Shown here in pieces: positions 24,738 to 36,600 of a stretch of DNA of 64,000 nucleotides (within the stretch, counting starts at the first letter, position 1; each line of letters begins with the position of its first letter). Source of the stretch: Pseudorasbora parva (lineage: Eukaryota; Chordata; Actinopteri; Cypriniformes; Gobionidae); contig NC_090187.1 of the NCBI RefSeq assembly GCF_024679245.1, forward strand, positions 23,945,995 to 24,009,994, in the 5' to 3' direction. Below the pieces are notes generated by a model. That model was not told the origin of the DNA and did not search any database. It was given only the letters and a program-made list of their open reading frames with translations. Both the position numbers and the translations under genes were made by a program.

Positions 24738-27195
24738 CTATACAACCCGATTCCAAAAAAGTTGGGACACTGTACTAATTGTGAATAAAAACACAATGCA
24801 ATGATATGGAAATTTCAAACTTTAATATTTTATTCAGAATACAACATAGATGACATATCAAATGTTTAAATTTAGAAAATATATAATTTTAAGGGGAAAA
24901 CTAAGTTGATTTTAAATGGCATCAACACATCTCAAAAAAGTTGGGACAAGGCCATGTTTACCGCTGTGTGGCATCCCCTCTACTATTTATAATAGTCTGC
25001 AAACATCTGGGGACTGAGGAGACAAGTTGCTCAAGTTTAGGAAAAGGAATGCTATCCCATTCTTGTCTAATACAGGCTTCTAATTGCTCAACTGTCTTCT
25101 TTGTCACAGCTTCATCTTTATTATGCGGCAAATGTTTTCTATGTGTGAAATATCTGGACTTGCAGGCTGGCCATTTCAGTTTCATGCCTCTTTGGGATAG
25201 AACCACGAGGCGTCGTTCACTTGCAGAATTGCAAGCTTCTGGAGTGTGTGTGAACAAGCGAGTTTAGGTACATTGATGCAGAGCCAGTGGTTACTTGGTA
25301 GGCGAGCACCAGTGCCTTGAATTTGATGCGAGTGGCCATTGGCAGCCACTGCAAACTAATAAAGAGAGGGCGTGATGTGTGCTCTCTTCGGCTCCTTAAA
25401 GACCACTCTAGCCGCTGCATTCTGGATCAGCTGCAAGGGTTTGACAGTACATGCTGGAAGGCCAGCTAGAAGAGCATTACAATAGTCCAGTCTGGAGAGA
25501 ACAAGAGCTTGGACCTCCTGGGCCTGTTCTAATAGAAAGGATCTAATCTTCCTAATGTTGTACAAGGAAAATCTGCAGGACTGGGCTGTTGCAGTAATGT
25601 GGTTAGTGAAGTTTAACTGGTCATCAATGACAACTCCAAGTTTCCTGGCTGTCCTGGAAGGAGTTATGGTTAATGAACCAAGCTGAATGGAGAAATTTTG
25701 ATGAAGTGCTGGGTTGGTTGAGAAAACAAGTAAATCTGTCTTTGCAAGATTAAATTGAAGGTGATGCTCCTTCATCCAGCCAGAAATGTCTGTCAGGCAG
25801 GCAGCGATACGAAAACCAACTGTAGGATGAAATGAGAAGTAGAGTTGAGTGTCATCAGCATAGCAGTGATATGAGAAGCCGTGTTTCTGAATGACAGATC
25901 CTAATGATGACATGTAGATGGAGAAGAGAAGTGGCCCAGGCACTGAGCCCTGAGGAGCGCCAGTAGCTAGATGATTTGACTTAGACACTTCACCTCTCCA
26001 TGACACCCTGTAGGACCTACCTGAGAGGTAAGACTTGAACCACTGGAGAGCAGTTCCTGAGATGCCCATCTTCTTAAGAGTTGACAGGAGGATCTGGTCG
26101 TTAACTGTGTCAAAAGCAGCAGACAGATCGAGCAAGATCAATGCTGAGGATTTGGAAGATGTTTTTGCCATTCTCAGTGCTTCAGTAAATGAGAGTAATG
26201 CAGTCTCAGTCGAGTGGCTGCTTTTGAAGCTGGACTGGTTGTTGTCCAGTTGAAGAAACATAGAGAGTTAGTTGTACACAACTCGTTCAAGTGTCTTTGC
26301 AATGAAAGGCAGAAGGGATACCGGTCTGTAGTTTTCTAAAAGGGCAGGATTCAGAGAGGGTTTCTTAAGCAGTGGGGTTACCCGAGCCTGCTTAAATGCT
26401 GTGGGAAAGGTACCAGTGTGAAGAGAAGTGTTGATCATGTTAGTGAGTGCAGGAGTAATTGAAGAAGAAATGGCCTGAAGGAGGGGAGTGGGGATAGGAT
26501 CAAGCGGACAGGTAGTAGGGTGATTGAAAAGGATGAGTTTAGAGATTTCTGCATAGGAGAGCAGAGAGAAGGATGGGATCATGTGTGTGTTAGTGTGTGT
26601 GTTAGTTGTTGAGGTGTGCGTATCAGTTTGTGGTGAGGAGAACTGGCTGCTGATGAAGGATGGTTTTTTTGTTAAAAAAAAAAAAAAATGCTGCAGTCAT
26701 CAGCTGTAAGACTGATGAAGGAGGGGGAGGAGGACAAAGAAAAGAGGAGAATGTTTTGAAGAGTGTGCGAATTTTCCAAAAAGAACTTCAAATTTTGATT
26801 AATCTGACCACCGAACAGTTTTTCACTTTGCCACAGTCGATTTTAAATGAGCATTGGCCCAGAGAAAATGACTGCCCTTCTGGGTCATGTTTAAATACGG
26901 CTTCTTTTTTGACCTCTAGAGTTTTAGCCGGCAACGGCGAATGTATGTGATGCAGTGCTGTCTAAGGGCCCGAAGATCAGAGGCATCTGGTATGGTTTTC
27001 CGGCCTTGTCCCTTACGCACAGATTGTTCCAGATTCTCTGAATTTTTGGATGATATTATGCACTGTAGATGATGATAACTTCAAATTCTTTGCAAATTTT
27101 TCTCTGAGAAACTCCTTTCTGATATTGCTCCACTATTTTTCGCCGCAGTATTGGGGGAATTGGTGATCCTCTGCCCATCTTGACACCATTCATGC
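24738..27195 (-). mobile_element. Tc1-like transposon split by a LINE, transposase pseudogene
   Basis: The left end ACAACCCGATTCCAAAAAAG and the following TTGGGACACTG are the terminus of a common fish Tc1-like element. On the minus strand 24958 to about 25183 encodes the transposase C-terminus (TVEQLEACIRQEWDSIP, LVSSVPRCLQTII). At 26768-27190 the N-terminal half follows in antisense, including the helix-turn-helix start (the complement of GATATTGCTCCACTATTTTT). About 1.6 kb between these parts is a LINE fragment (25185-26760). From the usual layout of the family, the central catalytic part of the transposase is missing rather than merely interrupted. The terminus expected near 27.2 kb is not recognisable. 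Confidence 0.85.
25185..26760 (-). mobile_element. L2-type LINE reverse transcriptase fragment, inactivated
   Basis: The main frame at 25356-26261 (301 codons) holds reverse-transcriptase motifs in order: SAAFDTVND (residues 47-55), ATGAPQGSVPGPLLFSIYM (99-117), and the catalytic YADDTQLYF (135-143). Upstream in the same frame, 26268-26582 encodes CPLDPIPTPLLQAISSSITP and LENYRPVSLLPFIAKTLERV; a single TAA at 26265-26267 separates the two. A frameshift near 25385-25420 moves the continuation (SLQWLPMATRIKFKALVLAY) to another frame. After another shift, ERRLVVLSQRG marks the 3' edge at about 25185. Both termini are truncated, the copy is dead, and it lies inside a Tc1-like element of the same strand. 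Confidence 0.9.
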
Positions 27196-27940
27196 TACAC
27201 GATTGCAAAGTTGACTTGTGTTATTAACAATATCATAAATCATAAATATCAACAACTACAAAAAACTCAGTTTTACCCCAGTATGTTTCTTCTGTGAGTT
27301 TATATTGCTGCTCAATTGTTTTGATTTCTCCACGAATCTCTCTCTCACAAAAAGACAGGCAGTGCGAGCCTCAACGCTCATCAATCGCTGTTTACATTGA
27401 ATATAATAAAAACAACAAAAAAATCTGAATCATTCTTGCGTTTCTGGTTATTTTTATATATTATTTGTCCCATTTGTCCCAGACAAAGAATGCCAAGCCC
27501 TTGGCTTAGGCTACAGACAGCACTGTATTCTCCTGTGACCAATAGTTTGTCTGTATGTGTATTCAGAGGCAGTGAGCAACGGCCTTGAAATATAATAAAT
27601 AACTATGTTAATGCGCGATAAAATAATTGTTGGCGTTAAATAATAAATGCGTTAACGCGATAATAACGAATTAACTTGCCCAGCCCTACATGTTTTTTAC
27701 TCAGTACCACAACAGTAAGTTTCAGAATTCATATACAATTTTTTAAACATTTTTATTTTTGAAAATGCAGCATTGAAAGCCCTTAACAACAGTTTCCCAT
27801 ATAATTAAAGAAATCTTATTAATTTAACTAATATGTCTGGAGGTGTTATTCTAATAATCTGCATCAAATACTGGCTATTAATGTTAATAATATTATAGAC
27901 TAACTATAGCTACAGATCTAACTTTCATATCTTCTTGTCC
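27196..27940. other. AT-rich 3' flank of the minus-strand gene
   Basis: No gene was recognised. There are short AT-rich patches and a GTTAACGCGATAATAACGAA-type stretch near 27650. Downstream genic DNA on the minus strand starts at the polyadenylation signals at 27941-27966. Confidence 0.5.
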
Positions 27941-27966
27941 TTTATTTATATTACACTAAATTTATT
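27941..27966 (-). promoter_or_regulatory. Candidate polyadenylation signals (two AATAAA)
   Basis: On the minus strand AATAAA occurs at 27961-27966 and again at 27941-27946, about 110 and 130 nt past the stop codon of the gene ending at 28075. Position and sequence suit a short 3' UTR, but AATAAA is frequent in AT-rich DNA. Confidence 0.55.
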
Positions 27967-28074
27967 TGAAAATTTGAAATATATTAATAACTGATGTTAC
28001 ATATATGCTGTATATATGAATAAAAAATTGAAATCCTTAATTTGTATAACTGCAGTCCAGACAAGTCAAAGTCA

Positions 28075-28319
28075 CTAAGTCAAAGAGTCACCCTGATCTA
28101 ATGGTGTAGTGCTCATATTTCTGAACTCTTCTTCAAGGCATTCTAGAGCCAAGCAATTCTCTTCATCCTCATCAGAGTCCTGGAGGTCGAGCTGCTCCAC
28201 AGTCTGGACGTCCCTGATCTCCTGGGCGGCACGAGACAACGGGAAGTTGGATGAGTCAGGACGACGAGACTCTATGCTCGGGGGCCGAAAAGAGATGGGA
28301 GAACATCTGTGTATAGTGC
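28075..28319 (-). CDS. Terminal coding exon with stop codon
   Basis: The acceptor TTATTTATTTTAG is followed by 2 nt completing a Gly codon, 80 codons and TAG at 28075-28077. The peptide runs TIHRCSPISFRPPSIE ... AQEIRDVQTVEQLDL, QDSDEDEENCLALECLEEEF and ends PLDQGDSLT. An acidic, probably helical C-terminus is visible. The plus-strand frame at 28109-28366 is its shadow. Confidence 0.85.
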
Positions 28320-31300
28320 CTAAAATAAATAATAAGAAATGGATGAGAAAACAAGAAGAAATGTAAGAGAAACAATAAGAAAAAGGCTGCTAACACACCC
28401 TCTGATTTGAGGAGTCATTCATGGCTGTAGCCCAACTAGGATGAGTTACGCATAAAAGTTGAATAATTACGGTTAGTAATTTGTTTGTTCAGATTTCAAA
28501 CCAAAAATGAGTACAGTAAGAGTGATAGTTGTCTAGCAAATACAACTAATAATTGAGGATAGCAAGAAAAATAGAGATGATGGGAGAGAGAAAGAGAGAG
28601 ATGTTAAAGCGAGTGACAGAAAAGCAGACATGCGTAGACAGCGCTGGGATGGGTGGCTTAAGTTAGTCGGGTCAGAATTATTTACTGTCACACGCTGGCC
28701 TAATCAGCTTCGATCAAACAGAGCTTTAAATGCTCTCTGATCCAGCATATCACAATAATACACTTACACACTTTTCTTTCTTCCATGTGACTTTTTCAGT
28801 ATTTCCTAGCTTCTACCTACCTAGCCTACCTTTTGTCTTGTCTGATCTTTCACTTGCTGATAGTCAACTAAACTGGTTGGATGGCTGTTTTCACAGAACA
28901 TTACTCAGCTAACATTATAGTAAGGGTTAGGGTCATCCTTTTGAATCAGTTCACCAAAGACATGATATGTTCATTTATTTAGTGACTCATTTCGTAGGTT
29001 GCATCATTACTCCTGTAAGTGGCAACCAGTGAGTGTTTTTTTTCTCCATAAAATGAGTCAAATGAATTAACTCATAACATTTGTTTAAAAATAGTGTTAA
29101 AGTATCATAAACATTTAATCTCGATGAATTATATGAGCAGTTGTACTATTTTGTCAGCTTCTGGGCTTGACTTTATCAAGCAATAAAAAAAGACATAATT
29201 TGGCAAAGTAAATGAATAATGAGTCATTTATCAAGTTGATATAACTCAAAAATATGGATCAGTAAATACACAAATTTTGGGGATAGTGCATAAATGTCTT
29301 TGCTGTCACTTGTGGTCAATTTAATCCATGCCAAATAAAATTATGTATTTAACCCTTATCATTCCCTCTGGTCATTTTGACCCGAAACTAATTTAAAAAA
29401 AAGTTCATCAGAGTGGTCTAAGACCCTTGTCGCACTTGAACCACGGATGCACTTTCTTTCTTTTTTACTGTATTTGAGGAGTTTTGTGGTTGAAATAAAA
29501 GTAAAAAAGGTTTCTAGAAGCTTAAAGTATAATTAAGTATAATTTTAAGACTTCAGGTCATTTTGACCCACAAGGGAAGGATTTGTTTCAAAGTACAAGG
29601 GAGGGATGAGGGTTAAATAATTTTACTCACCGTAAACAGGTAGTGTAGAAGCGAACAAGAATGATTCATTCACCTAAAATATTCATTTAAAAACAAATAA
29701 AATGCCCAGATGACATACTGTAGCAGGAGTGATTGTGTATTAGCTGATATCGCTTCCACACGATTTGGTCTCGGGAGCCGACAGCTTTGAGTGTCACCCG
29801 ATGCACAAGGCTCATTCTAGCGTGCCTAACCTGACACAAGTATATGAGACAAAAAGAGAATGTAGGGAGAGAGCGAAAGAGAAAAGCAGGCAAGAGAGCA
29901 TGGACGGATATCTGAAGCTTTGATTTGCACCAGCCGAAATCACAGCTGTCATGCTGTTAAACAGATTATTTTTCCCTCCTCTGCAGACCTGCAAGTGATG
30001 AGCCGAGAGACAGAGAGCAAGATATGTCGAGAGGTAGAGAAAGCAAGACTGATAAACCGAGCTAGCTAGCTGAGCTGAGCTGAGCTGAGAGATTGAGGAG
30101 CGCGCCGTTGGACGCATTCCCTGCACTCCCGCATGCGGCAACCCACGGTAATCTCTTTATGAAGCCTCAGCCGCGTGTGCTGGCGCAGAAAGCTCAGGAA
30201 TCAGCTCGGCTTTAATTACGGGCGCGAGCCAATAAATCAAGCCATTGCCGAGCAATAGCGCAACTCTTCCACAGCCTTGTCATTGATGTCCCGTTGGCCA
30301 TAACGCCGTGTCCGAAGGGTTGGCGGACACTCTGTAAATGATCGTTTAGTCACGGCAAAGATACGACATCAAAAAGGCTCAACATTTTTAACACAGATTT
30401 AGCTGTATAAGTCTGGATTAAGTCTGCACGCAGAAGAGAAAGGGGAGAGCTGAAGGTTTTATTTTACTCTGACTGTTTTCTAGTGTATGACAAGGGCCTA
30501 CATGTGGTAAATAGACCATATGAACATATTTATATGTTTGATACCTTCCCTTGATGGATAGTTCACCAAAAAAATGTTGTCATTGTTTACACATCAGTAT
30601 GTTTTTCAAACTAATTTGAGTTTAGAGCACACAAAAAAAAGAAATGGTGCTGTCCATTTAATGGAAGCAGACAGTGACCAGGGGCTTTCAAAATTAAAGT
30701 GTTAGTTTACTCAAAAATGAAATTTCTGTCATTAATTACTCGCGTTCATGTCATTCCAAACCAGTAAGACCTTCGTTCATCTTCAGAACACAAATTAAGA
30801 TATTTTTGATGAAATCAGAGAGCTCTCTGACCCCTCTATATAGCAATATAATTAACATTTTAAGGCCTAGAAAGGTAGTAAAGACATTGTTAAAATAGTC
30901 CATGTGACTCCAGTGTCCAACCTTAATTTAATGAAGTGACAAGAATACTTTTTGTGAACAAAAACAAACAAAAAGAATGACTTTATTCAACAAATTTGTT
31001 CTAGCCTGTGCCAGTCTCCTGCGCAATTTATTTTGTAAGCATTGCATGCATGTGTGTGACGATGATACAGGACTTGCACTTTATTTACATTGTAAACTGC
31101 ATAGGAGAATGGCACAGGCTAAAACAAAATTGTTGAATAAAGCCGCTATTTTTGTATTAATCAATCAATTAAAGTTGAACCACTGGAGTCACATTGACTA
31201 TTTTAGTTTTCTACCTTTCTGGGCCTTGAAAGTGTTAATTATATTGCCGACTATGGAGGGGTCAGAGAGCTCTCGGATTTCAGGGAAAATACTTTAATTT

Positions 31301-33650
31301 GTGTTCCGAAGAAAAACGAAGGTCTTACAGGGGTGGAACGATATGAGGGTGAATAATTAATGACAGAATTTTCATTTTTAAGTGAACTAACCCTTTAAAA
31401 CAGGATGAAAAAGCGCCATAAAAGTAGTTAAGATGACTTGTGCATTATATTATTATAAAAGATTAATTTTAAATCTCATTTGGGATTCCACTTGTTCAAA
31501 CTTTGGGGTCAGTAGTTAGATTTGTATTTAAAATTTTCTAGCAAGGACTAATTAAATTGATCAAACGTGACAGTAAAGACATTTTTTTTTCAATTTTTAG
31601 ATTTATATTTCAAATACATGTCGTTCTTTTGAACTTTCTATTCATCAAAGAGTCCTGAAAAAAATTTATCATGGTTTCCACAAAAAATGATTAAGTCACA
31701 GAACAAAGTTATGTTCTTTACAGCGCCTTTTTCATTCACATCTAATTAAATCTGGTGTCTATGCACATGTCTATTGTTGTACAAGAAATGAAGGGTAACC
31801 ACCTGAGAAGCACAGCCTCTGTGATGACATTCTGCCATGGCGTGGTGTGAATGAACGAGGGGTGCTACTGACGGGTGCACTGTTCACCAGAGCAGTGACC
31901 AGCACTTTGTCTGCGTGATGCTGAAGACTGCTGCTAGATCTCCACGACTCCTGCCCTGCAACTACAGTACCGAGAAAAATTATCCAAGAAAACAAACAAT
32001 GAGATCTCCACACAGCAAGACAACAATCATCATGTACTTTAGTCTTGAAGGTGAGTCATGGTCAGAATTAACATACAGTTTACAAGAAGGTCTATGTGTT
32101 TCTATACATCACAGCTCTACATGTTCACACTGAATGTGTAACCTTCTAACAACATCTCAAGCAGACTCAGATTAGAGATGCTCAACATCAGAAGAATTTT
32201 TGTGCCAGTAAATATAAGTTGGCCCTTCTTTTACAAAACTTACATGTCACACACAGTTTGTGTGCATGCTATGCACCAGCTATCTGACCTCGGCATCCAC
32301 TTCTCTTTGTCACCGTCAACTAAGATTAAGGTAAATATTAGGGTCAACTTTATTTTTGGTAGTCTACTTTAGTACCTTTGAAACTGCATGTCAACTAACT
32401 ATCATTCATTTGCAAATACTCATAACTCTCAGTTGGCAAGCACTTGCAAAGTTACTCATAGGACCATCAAAACAGAATTAACAGAAATTAAGCAGATAGT
32501 CTACCAATACTCTAATGACTCGTAATTGACATATACAGTCAAACCAAAAATGTTAAAGGTGTCTGAATACCTTTTGGTTTAACTGTAGTTGCGAAGTAGA
32601 TTGTCTAAAGTGGAGACAATATTATATGGTAGTATTTGATATCATAATAAATCATTAACTTTCACAATTCGAGCTGACTGAAAATAGTCTGCATCATGTT
32701 TTTGGAACTTTTGGATGCTAAATAAAAAGAAAACTATTAGGCCATTTGTTTTATTCTTTGCATTTTAACATTATTTCCATGACATTTAAGTCTAATTTCT
32801 TTCTAAATTCTTTGATAGAATATATATATATATTTTTTTTGGCATTACAGTAATGAGAATTTTGTGGGACAATGTGGTAAATTGTTCTTTGACACAATGT
32901 TAATTATTAATGCTAGCCTAATGCAAATAGGCTTTGTTTTCTTCTAAAGTTCAAAATTCAAAAACTGTATCTATCAGCCAGTAATAGAAATGTGTCTTAA
33001 AGGGATCCCCTGGTGTTGAGACTTGTATGGCTTAATATAACATAAATGATGTCTCTTACTGAATTATGTAGTAGAAAACCCATGAAAGATCTACGTTATT
33101 TAAAAAATCGATTTTATATTTGGACCATGGGCGGCGCCATTTTGTTTGCGTTCTAGGTTGATGACGTAGAGTGGTTGAACTCCTCAATCAGCTGGCGTTA
33201 CCCGTAGCTATTTTTACCACAACGCAACTCGAAAATTGTTTCAGAGTTAAACAAAACCAATGAATTGCTTTGTAATTGTACTTAAAACACACTCAAACAT
33301 ACATGTGCACACAAACTCACCTACACAAACAGATCGGCGGCCGGGCACACACACCTGACAGACTGCGTTGTGTCAATCGAGATGTTGGGCTGCTCAGTCT
33401 CCATGACAGGGGCTGAATCCGAAATCGACCCCCTATACCCTGAAATAGGGCATTATTTGAAGGGACGGCCATTTGTAGTGTTGTCCGACATCATAGTGGA
33501 CATGTTCGAGTGCAGTCATTCAGTCTCACGTTGCACCGCAGTGTACAGCTGATTTACAACAGCTGTCCGACTTCACGCACCCAAACATACATGTGGACAC
33601 AAACTCTCTCGCTCACACAGACTCACACACACCCCAACAGATCGGCGCGA

Positions 33651-33682
<32 letters not shown>

Positions 33683-36600
33683 GAGGCGCGAACAGATCGG
33701 CGCGAACACTGCCTAATGTATCCAGCAGAGGGAAAAATCTAGGTAGGATGATGGGATAAGTTAACGTGAGGAAGAGAGGCAGGATGTTTTGGTGATGATG
33801 CATGGGATTGGTTTGTGCATTAAAGTTTGAGCACGCTCAGTGAATTAACCTCAATCTTTAAACTTTCACTTTTAAGACACAAATTACTTTCTCTACTTTT
33901 GTTCACTAATACAACTTGAAGGAGTGAATGAAGATGATCGAGTGCGTGAAGTCGGACAGCTGTTGTGTGTAAATCTGCTGTACACTCGTTATTGCGGTGA
34001 ACGTGAGACTGAATGACTGCACTCGAACATGTCCCTATGGTGTCGGACAACACTACAAATGGCCGTCCCTTCAAATAATGCCCTATTTCAAGGTATAGGG
34101 GGTCGATTTCGGATTCAGCCCCTGTCGTGGAGACTGAGCAGCCCAACATCTCGATTGAGAGAGCGCAGTCTGTCAGGTGTGTGTGCCCGGCCGCCGATCT
34201 GTTTGTGACTTGTGTAGGTGAGTTTGTGTGCACATGTATGTTTGAGTGTGTTTTAAGTACAATTACAAAGCAATTCATTGGTTTTGTTTAACTCTGAAAC
34301 AATTTTCGAGTTGCGTTGTGGTAAAAATAGCTACGGGTAATGCCAGCTGATTGAGGAGTTCAACCAATCTACGTCATCAACCTAGAACGCAAACAAAATG
34401 GCGCCGCCCATGGTCCAAATATAAAATCGATTTTTTAAAATAACGTAGATCTTTCATGAGACATCATTTATGTTATATTAAGCCATACAAGTCTCAACAC
34501 CAGGGGATCCCTTTAAGTTAGGTTAAAAGGGCTCACACACAATGCAAATCACACACATCAAAACACGATTAGTCAAAAGAAAACGTGCTTTTTGAATGTA
34601 TCAAACAAAACTTAAAAGATCCAAAAAAAAGTCATAAAGGCATCGTAAAAATAAATAATCGAGTCCAAATCCAAGTCTTCTGAAGAGACACGAATGATGG
34701 GTTATGATGAACAGATTTACAATGACGCACATGTAGTAAACACAGACGTTTAGATGATTGTGTGATGCACGGAAACAACGGGAGTATATGAGTATGACAA
34801 CAAGGATGAGGTAAACATTTACAGTTTGATAGCTGTCATGTTGATACTCTTTCTTGCATTGTTCATCTGAAATGCATGCAGTGACGGAATGGCGCTCCTC
34901 AAAGTAAAAGCTCAAACAACATTTAAAGCAGCTAGCACTTAGTGAAAGCGCAAACAGTGGGAGACGCAGGAGAAGATATAATGCCTGTATTTGGAAGCGC
35001 TAGTAATGCGTGAGGGGAAAAAAGGAAATGATACGGAGTTTCAGTGACAGTAGAGTATTATATTCTAGCCTAGAAATCTAGACACGCCCTAGCAGCAGCA
35101 AATCTAATCTGCCGCGAGTATCGTCTAGCAACTCTTAATACACATCTGAGCTGTAAAAACCAAACTCTGGTCAGGCCAATCACATTGTGTATAGAGTCGG
35201 TGGGCGGGGCTTAACATTATGATGGCAGAGTTGCGCTTGCCTGCTACTAGTAAGCACAGACGCTGGCGAATGGCGGTCTTTCGAATCAGCTTTGACTGCG
35301 AATCTGGAAGACTTGGAGTTAAGCTTTTCTCTGAGAAAAGAACGAAGAACGGCACTGAAGTCATTCTTAAAAAGGGAAGATGTGTTCAGAGTTTTGCCGA
35401 CCAGATACAGCAAATATTTAATCTTCACGTTGCTCTGGTTGGTTGTATCGCTATCCTATCGCGTGCAGAGGGAGTTTGAAAGACAACCGTTTATCCTGCC
35501 CCTCGGATTGAGCCCTGTCAATGGTGAGTTTCCAGACCAAACATCTTGATGTGGGTCTGGGTTTGTGAGGCAAATTATATCCATTTTGCCGAGATACATT
35601 TATGTGCCCAAGTGTAAATTAAATTGTTCTGATAAATCATACAGTTTATTTACACACAGCGCGTGTTCTCCAGGTTGTGCTTACCAGGTTGTTTATTAAA
35701 GCAGAAATCTGGCATTTTATGTTTATCCCTCTGCCATTGTATGCTACCGTAACAAAGCACATATGTGACAAATAACATTACACATAGGGTTGGGTATCAT
35801 TTGTTTTCACGATACTGGTGTCAAACCGGTACTTTTAAAACGGTACCCGTGCCTAAACGGTGCCTCAACCGATACCGCCACAAAACGACAGTTACAGCCC
35901 TAACAACAGCAAAGTAGTCTGTATTCTTGGTATTCTACAAACCAGCTTCAGTTCAACATTATTTTGCAGAAATATGACCATATTCCCTGGCTAAATATTT
36001 TGGAACGAATCACCTTATTGTTTCCATGGCAATGAGCCGTCCTCTCACATGACACACAGCAGCTGCAATAGCGCTGTATGACAGCTCAGCTGTATCAGTT
36101 TTATTTAGTTTCTTTTTTATTCAAAATTTTCACAAACTTGTTACCTATGTCATGAACTATCTGATATTCTGATTTTCAAATATGTGTAAGTGAATGTGAT
36201 TTGCCATTTAAAACCCTTATAATGATCATGTTAGTTTCTAAAAATTCGGATTAAAAAAAAATATCTTAATTTGTGTTCCGAAGATGAACAAAGGTCTTGC
36301 GGGTGTCGAACGACATTAGGGTAAGTATTAAATGACAGAATTTTCATTTTTGGACAAACTAACCTTTTAAGATATTCTTTGAGAAAAGAACAAAGAACGG
36401 CACTGAAATCCTTCTTAAGAAGGGAAGATGTGTTCGGAGTTTTGCCGTCTGGATACGCGAAAGTCTAATCTATCAACATAGCTCTGCTTCACGTTGTTCT
36501 GGTTGGTTGTAGCTCTTTCCAATTGTGTGCAGAGGAAGTTTGAAAGACAACCGTTTATCCCACCCCTCGAATTGAGCCCTGTCAATGGTGAGTTCCCAGA

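Larger units (their letters stand above)
28320..31802. other. Last intron: transposon pieces plus GC-richer unique DNA
   Basis: This holds a TTAA element (29349-29616), a remnant (30553-30690) and a fold-back element (30694-31398) of the GTTCACCC family. A repeat-free, GC-richer block lies at about 29750-30400. A stretch at 29727-29838 has plausible splice borders on the minus strand (acceptor TACTTGTGTCAG, donor GTATGT), but its open frame does not fit the gene's phase, so it is not called an exon. Confidence 0.6.

Noticed and set aside
29727..29838. Possible exon with VRHARMSLVHRVTLKAVGSR
   Set aside because: The phase would introduce a stop if inserted between the two last exons of the gene; kept only as a note.
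33820..34278. 152-codon frame encoding GCSVSTTGAESEID-type peptide
   Set aside because: It lies in an arm of the TTAA fold-back element; the other arm encodes the same peptide. No evidence of a real gene.
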